Assembly (NCBI GenBank): GCA_039111635.1
Contig: JBCAQO010000003.1
Coordinates: 2,108,001-2,172,000, forward strand
From: Heterobasidion occidentale
Taxonomy: Eukaryota; Basidiomycota; Agaricomycetes; Russulales; Bondarzewiaceae
Length of the DNA: 64,000 nucleotides
Direction: 5' to 3'
Shown: piece after piece, positions 34,066 through 43,777 of the stretch
Layout of the letters: every line of letters begins with the position of its first letter
Numbering within the stretch: the stretch's first letter is position 1
The notes under the pieces: generated by a model
What the model saw: only the letters and a program-made list of their open reading frames with translations
What the model was told of the DNA's origin: nothing
Databases searched by the model: none
Program-made: the position numbers and the translations under genes

Positions 34066-35362
34066 TCATCGTCGGACGCGTTTCTTCGTTCCTTCTCCAG
34101 GCTGATCCGACTGCGACTGTGAAGGCATGGCATATGGACCAGAGAGAACGCTCCGCTTCTTCGCCGTACGAGAATAATGTGAAAGCACCCATTCTCGCTC
34201 AGCCTCCGTCTGCTCGATGGTCCCTTGCCGGATTTCATACGCTGGAGAACGAAATTCAGTGATGCGCAGAGAATAAAGTACAACAAAGAGCGCACGTTTT
34301 AATTCGAAGCGGGGACCTACCTCTGCTAGCTGAATTTGCTTAGGAGGTACCTTGAGGAAGACGTGGTGGCTAAAATATGTATTTAATGATACAAAAATGA
34401 AGTGAGTAAGGGCCAACACGCGACGTACCGGAAAGATATGAAGTCGTTCTCAGTCGAGAAAGTCATCACCCGCTTACTGTCTTCTTTTGGCACAGGGAAG
34501 AGGAATTTCAAGCAATCTCTTACTCTTTCCCCGAGCCTTGAGCTAAAATTCTCGAAGATCAAGTGCGGGTACTGCTCAGAGACAGTAGATGACTTGTACG
34601 TCGCGATGTCGTGTCGTAAATTCACATTATGAAGTGTGAAATAGAGTGTTGGGCCATGGGGGAAATGAGAGACGATCATAGCATCTGTGAGGGGTGGACG
34701 AATGATTAGTTATTTAATCACAGTCTGCTAGTCCTGCAGAACGCACCTGGTGTACCTCGGTGTTCGTGTAAAACAATTAGATCCGTGACATCGTTTGCCC
34801 GACATGCATCTGCCAACTCCTTCACGACATAGTTTCCTCGATTTATACGATGCGAATTTGGGAATACGAGGCGCATTTCCTGCAGTAATATCAGCGCCAC
34901 ACTCATCTGCGAGCAACGTGAAGCTATGTACCTTTGCGAACTGTAACAGCTTCGAGCTTGGATCTCGAGAAGTGGTGATTACTATTTTTGGGTCCGATAC
35001 ACCAGCCCTTGAGTACTCGCTATCAACATGTGTAGCCGGGTCTAAATACCACGAGGAACAAGCACAACCTTTCAGTTGGTCATAACAATTAGCATTGTTG
35101 CTGATGCTTACCTGCTTGCGCCTCGTCAAAGCCCAGATCGTTTCCCAAGCTCTTGGCTTCCTTCCTGAGCTCTGTAGGAAGTTGTTTTCCATTCGCCAGG
35201 GCATCCTTTAGCTGCCTTTTGCGCTCGTATGTCTGCCGCTCCTGAGCCTCAAGAGATTTGGCGTAGACATATTGACGACGTTCTCGAGCTTGTCTACGCA
35301 GCTTTTGAAGAAACCAGTATGAGTATAACGTCTGGAAACATGCGCAGGGAGACTGTGACCAT
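34066..35362 (-). CDS. IMP4: U3 snoRNP protein IMP4 (Brix domain)
   Basis: Minus strand, stop TGA 34066-34068. The N-terminus reads LRRQARERRQYVYAKSLEAQ, then KRQLKDALANGKQLPTELRK, typical of IMP4. The Brix core has SRAGVSDPKIVITTSRDPSS, LVFPNSHRINRGNYVVKELA, MIVSHFPHGPTLYFTLHNVN, LIFENFSSRLGERV and FSTENDFISFRHHVF. The tail is basic (GTKKRVRR). IMP4 binds U3 snoRNA with IMP3 and MPP10 to prepare pre-18S rRNA. The start is unusual: joining a lone ATG at 35360-35362 across an intron gives M-LRRQ, the canonical start; the alternative is an unspliced ATG further upstream that adds about 44 non-conserved residues. Confidence 0.9.
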
Positions 35363-35681
35363 TTAGATTCTAAGAGTGCAGAACTCGAAGCGTTGAGCTT
35401 TGAAGGCCTTTGAAGTCCAGTGTGGCGCATCGGCACGACTGCTCAAACTTCTTATTACGGTGGGGTTAGGGGTTGCTGGCTACTCTCCCGACTCCCACAT
35501 ACATGTTAGTGGGTATGGGTCTTCTTGAGCAGTAAGATATTTGATAGTCATATGGAATCGCGGCATTATGTACGAGTCTGTCATGAGATAGTATAAAATA
35601 AGTATTCAATAAATTTTAAAATTACCGTGAGTTGTGGGGAGCGTAATAGTAATACATAGGGTAGAAAAAATGGACAGAAAC
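35363..35681. other. intergenic region
   Basis: About 320 bp between IMP4 and the left RNR2 paralogue, both minus strand. It is A/T-rich. If IMP4 starts at the upstream ATG instead, its CDS begins inside this stretch near 35430. Confidence 0.45.
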
Positions 35682-37095
35682 TTAAAAATATTCATCCAGT
35701 GTGCTAGAGCACGATCAGTACGATACTGCTTGGAGAGGATAACACCACGTACAATATTCGAGAGCTGTGTCTCTCTGGGGCCGATGCTACATGCGCTTTG
35801 GAATAATCGGAGACCCGTTTCTCAAAGAAGTTGGTCTTCCCCTGGAGGGAAATCATTTCCATGAATTCGAATGGATTTGTGGAATTATAGTGCTTGGAGT
35901 TTCCAAGAGAGACAAGCAGGCGATCAGCGACAAATTCTATGTATTGACGCATGAGGGCGGCATTCATTCCGATGAGTCCAACAGGAAGAGCGTCTGTAAC
36001 ATCGATTATTAGTTATTGAAGCTGAAGGAAATGACAGACGCACCGGTCAGGAAATCTTGCTCTATCTTGACAGCTTCGGTTATGATACTGAGAATTGTGT
36101 CGGAATGTGGCCGTCTCTTAAGATGACTGAACAAGAGACAGGCAAAATCTGTGTGCATCCCTTCGTCCCGGCTAATCAGTTCGTTAGAAAAGGTTAAACC
36201 AGGCATGAGACCTCGTTTCTTCAGCCAAAAGATCGAAGCAAAAGATCCGGAGAAGAAGATCCCTTCTACCGCCGCGAACGCCACCAACCTCGTGGCAAAC
36301 GTCGACCGTTGATCAGAGATCCACCTGAGGGCCCACTCGGTCTTCTGCTTGACGCATGGTATAGTCTCGATCGAATTGAAGAGGAAGTCACGCCGCTGAG
36401 AGTCAGAGATGTAGGTATCGATGAGGAGAGAGTATGTTTCCGAGTGAATGTTTTCCATCATGATCTGAAATCCATAAAAACAGCGGACTTCAGCGGCTTG
36501 TACTTCGCTCGAAAATCGCTCCACCAGATTTTCGTTGACGATTCCGTCGGAAGCGGCAAAAAATGCCAGGACATATGATATGAAATGGCGTTCGTTATCA
36601 TTCAGGTTATCGTTCCAGTCGAAGATATCTTTGGACATATCGATCTCTTCGGACGTCCAAAACGAAGCCTGGGCTTTCTTGTACATCTGCCAAATCTAAG
36701 AAGAACAGTGTTACGAATAAGTAAATGCAGATATATATATTACAAACTTCGTTATATTGTATTGGGAATAAGACAAAGCGTCTTCCCGAAGGTACGAGCA
36801 ATGGATCATCTGCGCCGAGCAGGAAAGGGGTCAATATGAAATAGGGAATTACCCTGCTTGACAAACCTTCCTGCAGACCGAATTCGTCTTGAGAACGGTA
36901 TTCGATTGGCTGAGAAGATGAGGTATGAATGATGTCCAGTTTCGGTTCCAAAGCCGAGTTTTTGTTCCTCAAAGACAAATCGTCCACGTCCTACGTGTAA
37001 GTATAGGATGTTAGCGACAAATAGTGAAGATTACAAATGAATGGAATGTGTACTTTAGCAAGCGATGTCACATCAAGTCGATCATTGTCAATCAT
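35682..37095 (-). CDS. RNR2: ribonucleotide reductase small subunit, paralogue A
   Basis: Minus strand, ATG 37093-37095 to TAA 35682-35684. The diiron/tyrosyl-radical subunit of class I ribonucleotide reductase, which makes dNTPs with the large subunit. Visible ligands and radical site: the aspartate in [28 protein letters not shown] (tyrosine, Glu, His), [12 protein letters not shown] (Glu), and [11 protein letters not shown] (Glu, His). Splicing a final intron restores the C-terminal tail FTLDEYF, needed to dock on the large subunit. Four introns share position and phase with paralogue B (before the PLL block, before IWQMYKK, after FLT, and within the last Phe codon). The N-terminal 55 residues differ entirely from B and start uncertainly through a first intron. 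Confidence 0.88.
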
Positions 37096-37140
37096 CTTGT
37101 GAACCTTCTCGAGGGATATTGGGTGGTTTCTTGTGGCGCG

Positions 37141-37188
37141 TTCTATGTGGCTCGTTGTAACTCGTTCTATGTGGCTCGTTGTGACTCC
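37141..37188. repeat. 24-bp tandem repeat, two copies
   Basis: The segment ttctatgtggctcgttgt occurs at 37141-37158 and again at 37165-37182, a 24-bp period with two copies inside the shared RNR2 promoter. Confidence 0.7.
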
Positions 37189-37264
37189 AGAGGCTTGTGC
37201 AATGTGCCCTTGCTAAATTTACTCATTGTTGCCACATCGACAAATTAGGAAACACTAGTGATGG

Positions 37265-37323
37265 ACGCGTCAACAGGGCACAACAACGCGTGGCTCGATT
37301 TTTTTTAATTTGCAAACACGCGT
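37265..37323. promoter_or_regulatory. three MluI cell-cycle boxes (ACGCGT)
   Basis: Perfect palindromic ACGCGT occurs at 37265-37270, 37286-37291 and 37318-37323. In yeasts this is the binding site of the Mbp1-type G1/S factor that drives RNR and other DNA-synthesis genes. Three copies in 59 bp between two RNR small-subunit genes is very unlikely to be chance. Binding here is inferred. Confidence 0.7.
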
Positions 37324-37440
37324 AAAGGCTTCAACATCCTTTAAAAGGCGCCTAGCCCAACCTTCTCTCTTGTTTTTCCACTATCGCTCGTCCTCCATCT
37401 TCATCAACTCTCCCTTACTTCATCGGCATCGTCTATCTCG

Positions 37441-38955
37441 ATGGCTTCTCTCATTCGTCCCACAACCCCTACCTGCATCCCCTCTCCTCAGCCTTCTCCT
37501 AGTAAGAAGGTGTGTTAACAACTGTTCAGTGGCTGTTCAATTTCGCTAACCTTACTGCTAGGCGGCTGCTGCCCTGCAAGCATTCTCTCTGGAGTCACCA
37601 GTCAAGTCTTCGTTGGCACAGAAGCCCGTTCTTGATGATGCCCGTCGGTCACACTCGCCGGATTCCGTTGAAGATTCGGCCGAGACAGAGGACGTTGAGG
37701 AGTTCCGAAAGCGGTTTATTGGTGAGGTGGACCTTCCAGAAAGTGAGTTCTAAATCTTGCTGCTATACACTCTAGTTTAATGTTCAACATCGGAACTAGA
37801 CATGGAGCCCCTTCTCATCGAATCGAAACGTCGTTTCGTCCTTTTCCCCATTCAGTATCATGAGGTCAGTGCACTATGTATTTTACGGTTGAAGCCGACT
37901 GAGCCTTGACGGGGTTTGACGCGTCTCAGATCTGGCAAATGTACAAGAAAGCTGAAGCATCTTTCTGGACTGCCGAAGAGATGGATCTGTCAAAGGATCT
38001 CCACGACTGGAATAACCGCCTCAACGACAATGAGCGTCACTTCGTCTCGCATGTCCTCGCGTTCTTTGCCGCCTCCGATGGCATCGTCAACGAGAACCTT
38101 GTTGAGCGCTTCTCGAACGAGGTTCAGGCGGCCGAGGCGCGTTGCTTCTATGGGTTCCAAATTATGATGGAAAATATCCACAGCGAGACCTACTCTCTTC
38201 TTATCGATACTTACATCAAGGACCCTAAGCAACGCGAGTACCTTTTTGATGCTGTTGAGACCATTCCCTGTGTCAAGAGGAAGGCGGACTGGGCACTGCG
38301 CTGGATCTCCGACCGTCGCTCTACATTTGCTGAGCGATTAGTCGCCTTCGCTGCTGTGGAGGGCATTTTCTTCTCCGGTTCTTTCGCCTCAATTTTCTGG
38401 TTGAAGAAGCGTGGCCTCATGCCTGGCCTCACCTTCTCCAATGAACTCATCAGTCGTGACGAGGGAATGCATACCGACTTCGCATGCTTGTTGTTCAGCC
38501 ATCTCAAGAGGCGTCCGCATCCTGACACTGTCCTCCACATTGTCGCCGAGGCCGTTGTTATCGAGCAGGAGTTTTTGACAGGTGAGCACATGTTGATCAC
38601 TGCTGTGGCATTTGATGCTAATTCATTGTTGTAGATGCCCTTCCTGTGGGGCTAATTGGCATGAACGCTAAGCTCATGTGCCAGTACATCGAGTTTGTTG
38701 CAGACCGTCTGCTCATTGCGCTCGGTGGCGAAAAGCACTACAACGCGACAAACCCCTTCGACTTTATGGACATGATCTCTTTGCAGGGGAAGACCAACTT
38801 CTTTGAGAAGCGGGTATCGGATTACTCAAAAGCCGGCGTCACGGCGACCTCTACCTCTGCGCCCTCAAACGACAAGTCTTTGTGAGTAGTTCTTAATAGC
38901 CTAGTCGTGCGATGCGCTAACACGTCTTTCTAGCACCGTGGATGAGGATTTCTAA
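37441..38955 (+). CDS. RNR2: ribonucleotide reductase small subunit, paralogue B
   Basis: Six exons from ATG 37441-37443 to TAA 38953-38955. All R2 landmarks are intact: [72 protein letters not shown], and the docking tail FTVDEDF. The N-terminus of about 80 residues is longer than in paralogue A and rich in SP/TP sites ([17 protein letters not shown]), as in canonical fungal RNR2, and ends with an acidic [10 protein letters not shown] helix. It is the more conventional copy and probably the main S-phase subunit. It shares four introns and a promoter region with paralogue A. Confidence 0.95.
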
Positions 38956-39401
38956 TGCCGATATTGTTCACTGCATCCGACTGTCACATTTGATTCGCTA
39001 TCTCTGCTCCTATGTCTGCGTAGCACAACACCTTGCCATTGTTTCTTCTAGATCTGTTACTTAGCTATGATATGTACACTACCTCACTATTGGCATCGGA
39101 GTGCGCCATTATGTATTTTGCATCACTTTTACAATTTAGAATCAAACATTCTGTCCTGTGGAAAAATAGAGGTAATCAAGGAAGACACCCATGCCAAGTA
39201 CCTGACAATAGCAGAGACTCCGCTGTTTCAGTACGAAAATTGCGGATATATCAAGGTCAGTTTGAGAGGCCGGACCAGAGTTCAGACGTTGTAAGGTGAG
39301 AAAGTCTATCGAAAGGTCAAATCGTGACTTTAGACAGGACCTATGTCCTGTACCTGTTCCGTCCAACTAGCGCAAACTGACCTTTGCATTTCACCCCATC
39401 T
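38956..39401. other. intergenic region
   Basis: About 445 bp after RNR2 B, before the mitochondrial protease gene on the same strand. Short ORFs at 39033-39299 have no coding character. Confidence 0.45.
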
Positions 39402-40279
39402 ATGCGTTTATTTCGAATATGTTTCCAAAGGGTGCGGCAATTGTGGAGTAATCATTCAACAAGCAATCCCGCCCTGAAATGGTCACAAACCATTCTCTTT
39501 TGGCTTCCGACTGGCATCGTCTTCACAAAATATGGATACACCGTGAAGCTTGTCACAGGTCGCAGCATGCAGGTTCGTCAATGACAATTCGCTGGAAAAT
39601 GTCCTTAGTCCATTTACTCACCGCCGTTGTCAGGCAGCCTACGCTTAATCCAGATGAATCGCAGTGGAGAGATCTGGTTATATTTGACCGACTGTCGGTT
39701 GGCACTTTACACCGCTATGAACGAGAGGATGTTGTGGCTCTTAGGTACGTGTATCAACCTAACAGTCCACCCGATTTATCCCCGCCTGCTCCTATTAGAT
39801 CACCTCATGCGCTTGGACAGTTGCTAGTGAAAAGAATCATTGCGCTACCAGGTGACATCGTTAGTGATGTTACTGCCGCTTGAAATACTGCATTCAGTCG
39901 CTAAGTCATATTGCTCAGGTGAAGACTCTCCCTCCATACCCCGATAAAGAGGTCGTGATTCCTCCGGGTCATGTCTGGGTAGAAGGTGATGAATCATTTC
40001 ATACAGAAGACAGCAATCATTTTGGACCTGTAATATCATCTATCGCATTCTTTCGAGCAACTCATTGATTGCATCTGGTATTACTAGGTCCCATTGGCTT
40101 TGATTGACTCCAAGTTAGCGTTTATTATTTGGCCATGGGATCGTCGTGGTCCCCTTCGTCGACCATTAGGCATAGTCAATAAAAAAACTCAAGGACCTGC
40201 TTGGCGAGTTGAACAGGCAGAACTAGAGCGAGAACGTCGAAGGCGCGCGAGGGTGATAGTGAGGCGGGATGGATGCTGA
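39402..40279 (+). CDS. IMP2: mitochondrial inner membrane protease subunit 2
   Basis: Five exons from ATG 39402-39404 to TGA 40277-40279. A signal peptidase I-type (S26) serine protease facing the intermembrane space that removes sorting signals. A hydrophobic segment (TILFWLPTGIVFTKYGYTV) is followed by the catalytic serine in TGRSMQPTLNP, formed across an intron; VIFDRLSVGTLHRYEREDVV; the catalytic lysine in QLLVKRIIALPGDIV; and VWVEGDESFHTEDSNHFGPV, the last conserved box. The tail is basic (GPLRRPLGIVNKK and RERRRRARVIVRR). Size and box order fit IMP2 rather than IMP1, mainly because of the DSNHFGPV box and the lack of an NxxxS variant. Confidence 0.88.
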
Positions 40280-40392
40280 ATATCATGCGTCATATTTTGA
40301 TAAAGCTACCATAGATTCGGCGACTGAAATGGATACATTATTACTACGCTGCATGAACCCACGAGCAATGTAGCATTCATGAGTGCATACGT

Positions 40393-42686
40393 CTATGCAG
40401 GCTGTTGGGGATTATTCTTCGGTTTCTCGTCCTTGTGTACGTTGTGCTTCGGCTTGATACCCATAATCTCATCTGCCTCTGGAGAGCCTGCACTGGGTAA
40501 ATATTTGCGAAGGGATACTGCGACCGGCGAGACATTCTCGCGGTGAGCAATGGCAAGATGACGTCCATATCTGCACGATCTCATTAGCGAGGGAGGAACG
40601 AATTAAGGGATTCATCCACCTTCAAGTGACCGGCCAGCTGTTTCCGGAAAGAAGAAGTATATAACTGGGATGATGAACGCGTTCAATGACGCAAAAACTA
40701 GGAAGCGGGATGGCCTATCAACATAAAGGTTTTCTGTAGATCTGGGTGGTACTGACCGATGTATGTCCCCCAGTTTATGTTTTGGAAGGAGGGACCAGTC
40801 ACCATCACTACCATGAAATTGAAGATCCAGTTCGAGGCAGTAGAAAGTGCATTTGCAGGTGCCCGAATTCGGATTCCCACTATCTCAGCGGGCTATGAGA
40901 AAAAGATGAAATAAAACACAAGTTTAACCCAGAGAATCAAGTGAAACCTCACATAAAGCCAGGTCATCCCCAGCCAGCCGATGGCGAAAAATGTGTTGAA
41001 AACGAAAAGTAGCACCGTAGAAATGATCCGCGAAGCAGAATTGTCAATGCTTCCCAAGATAGCCAAGAGGACCATGGTGGTGCATTGACCGAACGCCGTC
41101 GACAGCATGAGCTTTCGCCTACCAACTCGTTCAATCAATCCGATGGCGATGAGACTGGCAAAGAAATATTCTGTTCCATTGCAGGCTGCAATGATGCGCG
41201 ATTTGACGTCGTCGAGACCCAGGCGCTCAAACAACAATGTCTAGAGGCAACGAACAATCAATAGGTATTCCTCCTGAGGACAGACACAGGTAGATGCTAA
41301 CAGCGTAATATGTGATCAAATTGATGCCAGTGATTTGCTGGAAGCATTGAACAATAACGCCCAGAGAAGCACGTCGAAAATTCTGGCTGAGACCACCCGT
41401 GAAAAGTTCACTAAGATTAGCCTCACCGCCGACATCTGATTGTCCTTCTATCAGGAGTGCATCACGGATGCCGTGGTATAGCTGTTGTACTTCGTGGTTG
41501 GTGAAGGGTTTATTGTCCAAGGCAGCGATAACAGCAATGGCTTCCGCATCGCGCCCATGCTTGACAAGCCAGCGTGGAGATTCTGGCAGCTTGATGACGA
41601 TGTAAGTCCGGGCAGTACTATACGAGATGGTGATACTCACAAACATAATTCCTGCAATCATGATGAGAGCGAAGACGATTTGTAGGGCGATCGGCACCCT
41701 CCACTGTGCAGAAGAGCCATTCACCCAAAAACTACCGCCATCTGTAAGTCATTGTATGACAAACTTCACGGAAAGGACGAGGTACGCACAGACCAAAATC
41801 TATCCACTATAGGAGAAAGCTTTAATCAGACGGTGATTGGCGAGGTTGACTACTACTTACATATCTATCAATTGGTAGCGCTCGATCAATAGTGGAGGTA
41901 CACTGAGAAGATGGGGAACGCACGAAAGCATGATACCAAAAGTGATCAGACTCCCTTCAATCATGATGAAACTTCCACGTTTCACTGCAGACGAACACTC
42001 TGCATGATAGGCAGGCACGGTCGACGTCTACCAGGGTGGTTATCATGAAAACGGTCCGGCAGAATTCATACAGTTGAGGACATACATTGAGACCGTTGCC
42101 AAGGCCGGTGACAATCCGGGCAACGACCATCTGAGCATAGCTGAAAGATGTTGCTTGCAAGATAGCGCCAATAATCATGATGATGCCGCCGAGGACGATT
42201 GTCTTCCGTCTACCCAGACGGTCACCGACCCATAGATTTGATAGGGCTCCGAACAAGCATCCGATTTCCTTTTGAACGCGGTTTGATAATGACGGTGTAG
42301 GAAGAATCACTCGTCACATACATAGATCGCTACAACAAAACTTTGAAGGGTAGCATGATTTGAATGCCCTCCAGAAGCAACAGTCTGAGGGAACACTTTC
42401 TCCCACTGGGATGCCGTCAGTAGCGCAGACATCACGCCCTGGTCGTAACTAGTGCATTGCGTGAGCAGCCTTCGAAGACCAGGCCGAAGTTCTGCTATAT
42501 CACATACCCAAATAAAGTGAAGCCTGTGCCGGCAACAAATGCAAGAGCAGCGGTCAATTTGCGGCCACGGAGGAGTGGTGCTTGAGAGGCCACCTCTTGA
42601 TCAAAGTCTGAAGGCGTTGTGACACGTCCATCCTCGTATTTGCGACCCGCATGGTCGGTATCAGGATTTTTGGTTTCAGAAGACAT
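40393..42686 (-). CDS. sugar/H+ symporter of the major facilitator superfamily
   Basis: Minus strand, ATG 42684-42686 to stop at 40393; at least eight exons. A 12-helix transporter of the fungal sugar transporter family. Visible signatures: LTAALAFVAGTGFTLFGYD (helix 1); GALSNLWVGDRLGRRKTIVL (the loop 2 D-R-x-G-R-R motif); VVARIVTGLGNGLNVSTVP; ESPRWLVKHGR (the PESPR motif); VIVQCFQQITGINLITYYA; ERVGRRKLML (second G-R-R motif); and PETAGRSLE at the end of helix 12. The N-terminus carries TKNPDTDHAGRKYEDG and the C-tail is hydrophilic with KPKHNVHKDEKPKNNPQQ. Substrate (hexose, galacturonate or other) cannot be told. Plasma-membrane location is expected. Confidence 0.9.
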
Positions 42687-43777
42687 CGCGATGGAAGTGT
42701 GTTTACAGTGAATTCTTGATGTTCGAAGTCGAGTGGTCACTGCGTCGAAAAAGGATGCCGCAAAGGAGAGCATATCTGATGCTCTGCATCTTATAACCGC
42801 TGGACTTGCGGGATACCGGAACGATGGGGCTAGCGCTTGACTTTCCGACAGTACCAAGGAGATACCGATGTGGGAAGTGGAGTACCGACACCCTTCTGGG
42901 GTGGCGGCGGTAACGTTATACTGCCCCACACGACCCCACATGCCACCCCCGTTTTAGACCAGCCGATTGACGGCGTGGACGAATGCGCTGTCCCTGAAGG
43001 CCACTCTCACCTTGCTAGCTTCTACGACCGCTCTATATCAACGTTGTTTCGACACATGACCTAGTGACATCTCTTCCTCCGGTGTCAGGAGATGGTAAAT
43101 CGCAAAACCTCGAACGGTTCAAAGTCTGCCCGACCTGCAACAGATCATTGAGATACATCAAGGGCGATGCGAGGGCGAGTGCTCCACAAAAGGATCAAAA
43201 ATTAACCAGACAAAGTGGTACTAGCAGGCGCGACGCAGTTGCAGATAGCATTAACTGCCATTCAGTGCCGAGATTGTATCATTGACAGAGTGCTGACCAC
43301 AAGCTTTAGCCTTCATTTCAATGTCGCCAACAGAGTAATTCGGTGAGCAATCAATGCTCAATGTGCGAAAGCGGGCGGATACACGCCTAGTACCGTAGTA
43401 GACTCGTAGTAGCAGAAGGGTGGAAATCGGAGCTCGAAAGCTCTCGGAAGAGTCGTTTGATCAGCTTTTAGATCGCCTGCACGCCTCTGCAGGCCTACTG
43501 TAACGCCTATTCGCAACCCCGGGGGTTTACTACTGGTTTCTATACTCCAGTCCGATATCGCAAAATTTCCCAGACTCACAACGATATACACAGAGAACCT
43601 CACGATTCAGTAACGAATACAATAAGTCGCAGAAAATATAAACGATAACGCAGGAAATATGTCAATCACAACCAGGTGGTGAAGGCCTATCGAAACGTTC
43701 GCAGCTGACGCAGACAAAAAAGTGGCAACGAGACGGTGGAGATAGCAAGGGAACCTCGAACAAAACAGACCAAACTC
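42687..43777. other. long intergenic region
   Basis: About 1.1 kb between the sugar transporter start and the stop of the KCH gene. Short ORFs around 42837-43285 lack coding character and splice logic. No repeat or RNA gene was seen. Confidence 0.45.

Larger units (their letters stand above)
37096..37440. promoter_or_regulatory. shared divergent promoter of the RNR2 pair
   Basis: About 345 bp separate the two divergent RNR2 start codons. It contains a 24-bp tandem repeat on the left and three MluI cell-cycle boxes on the right. Downstream of the boxes, towards paralogue B, a C/T-rich stretch (tctctcttgtttttcc and cctccatcttc) looks like a transcription-start region. Confidence 0.65.

Noticed and set aside
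39033..39299. Short overlapping ORFs after RNR2 paralogue B
   Set aside because: Two frames of similar length, no homology and no splice logic; probably 3' flanking sequence.
42837..43285. Short plus-strand ORFs upstream of the sugar transporter
   Set aside because: Short, unconserved and lying in a promoter region.
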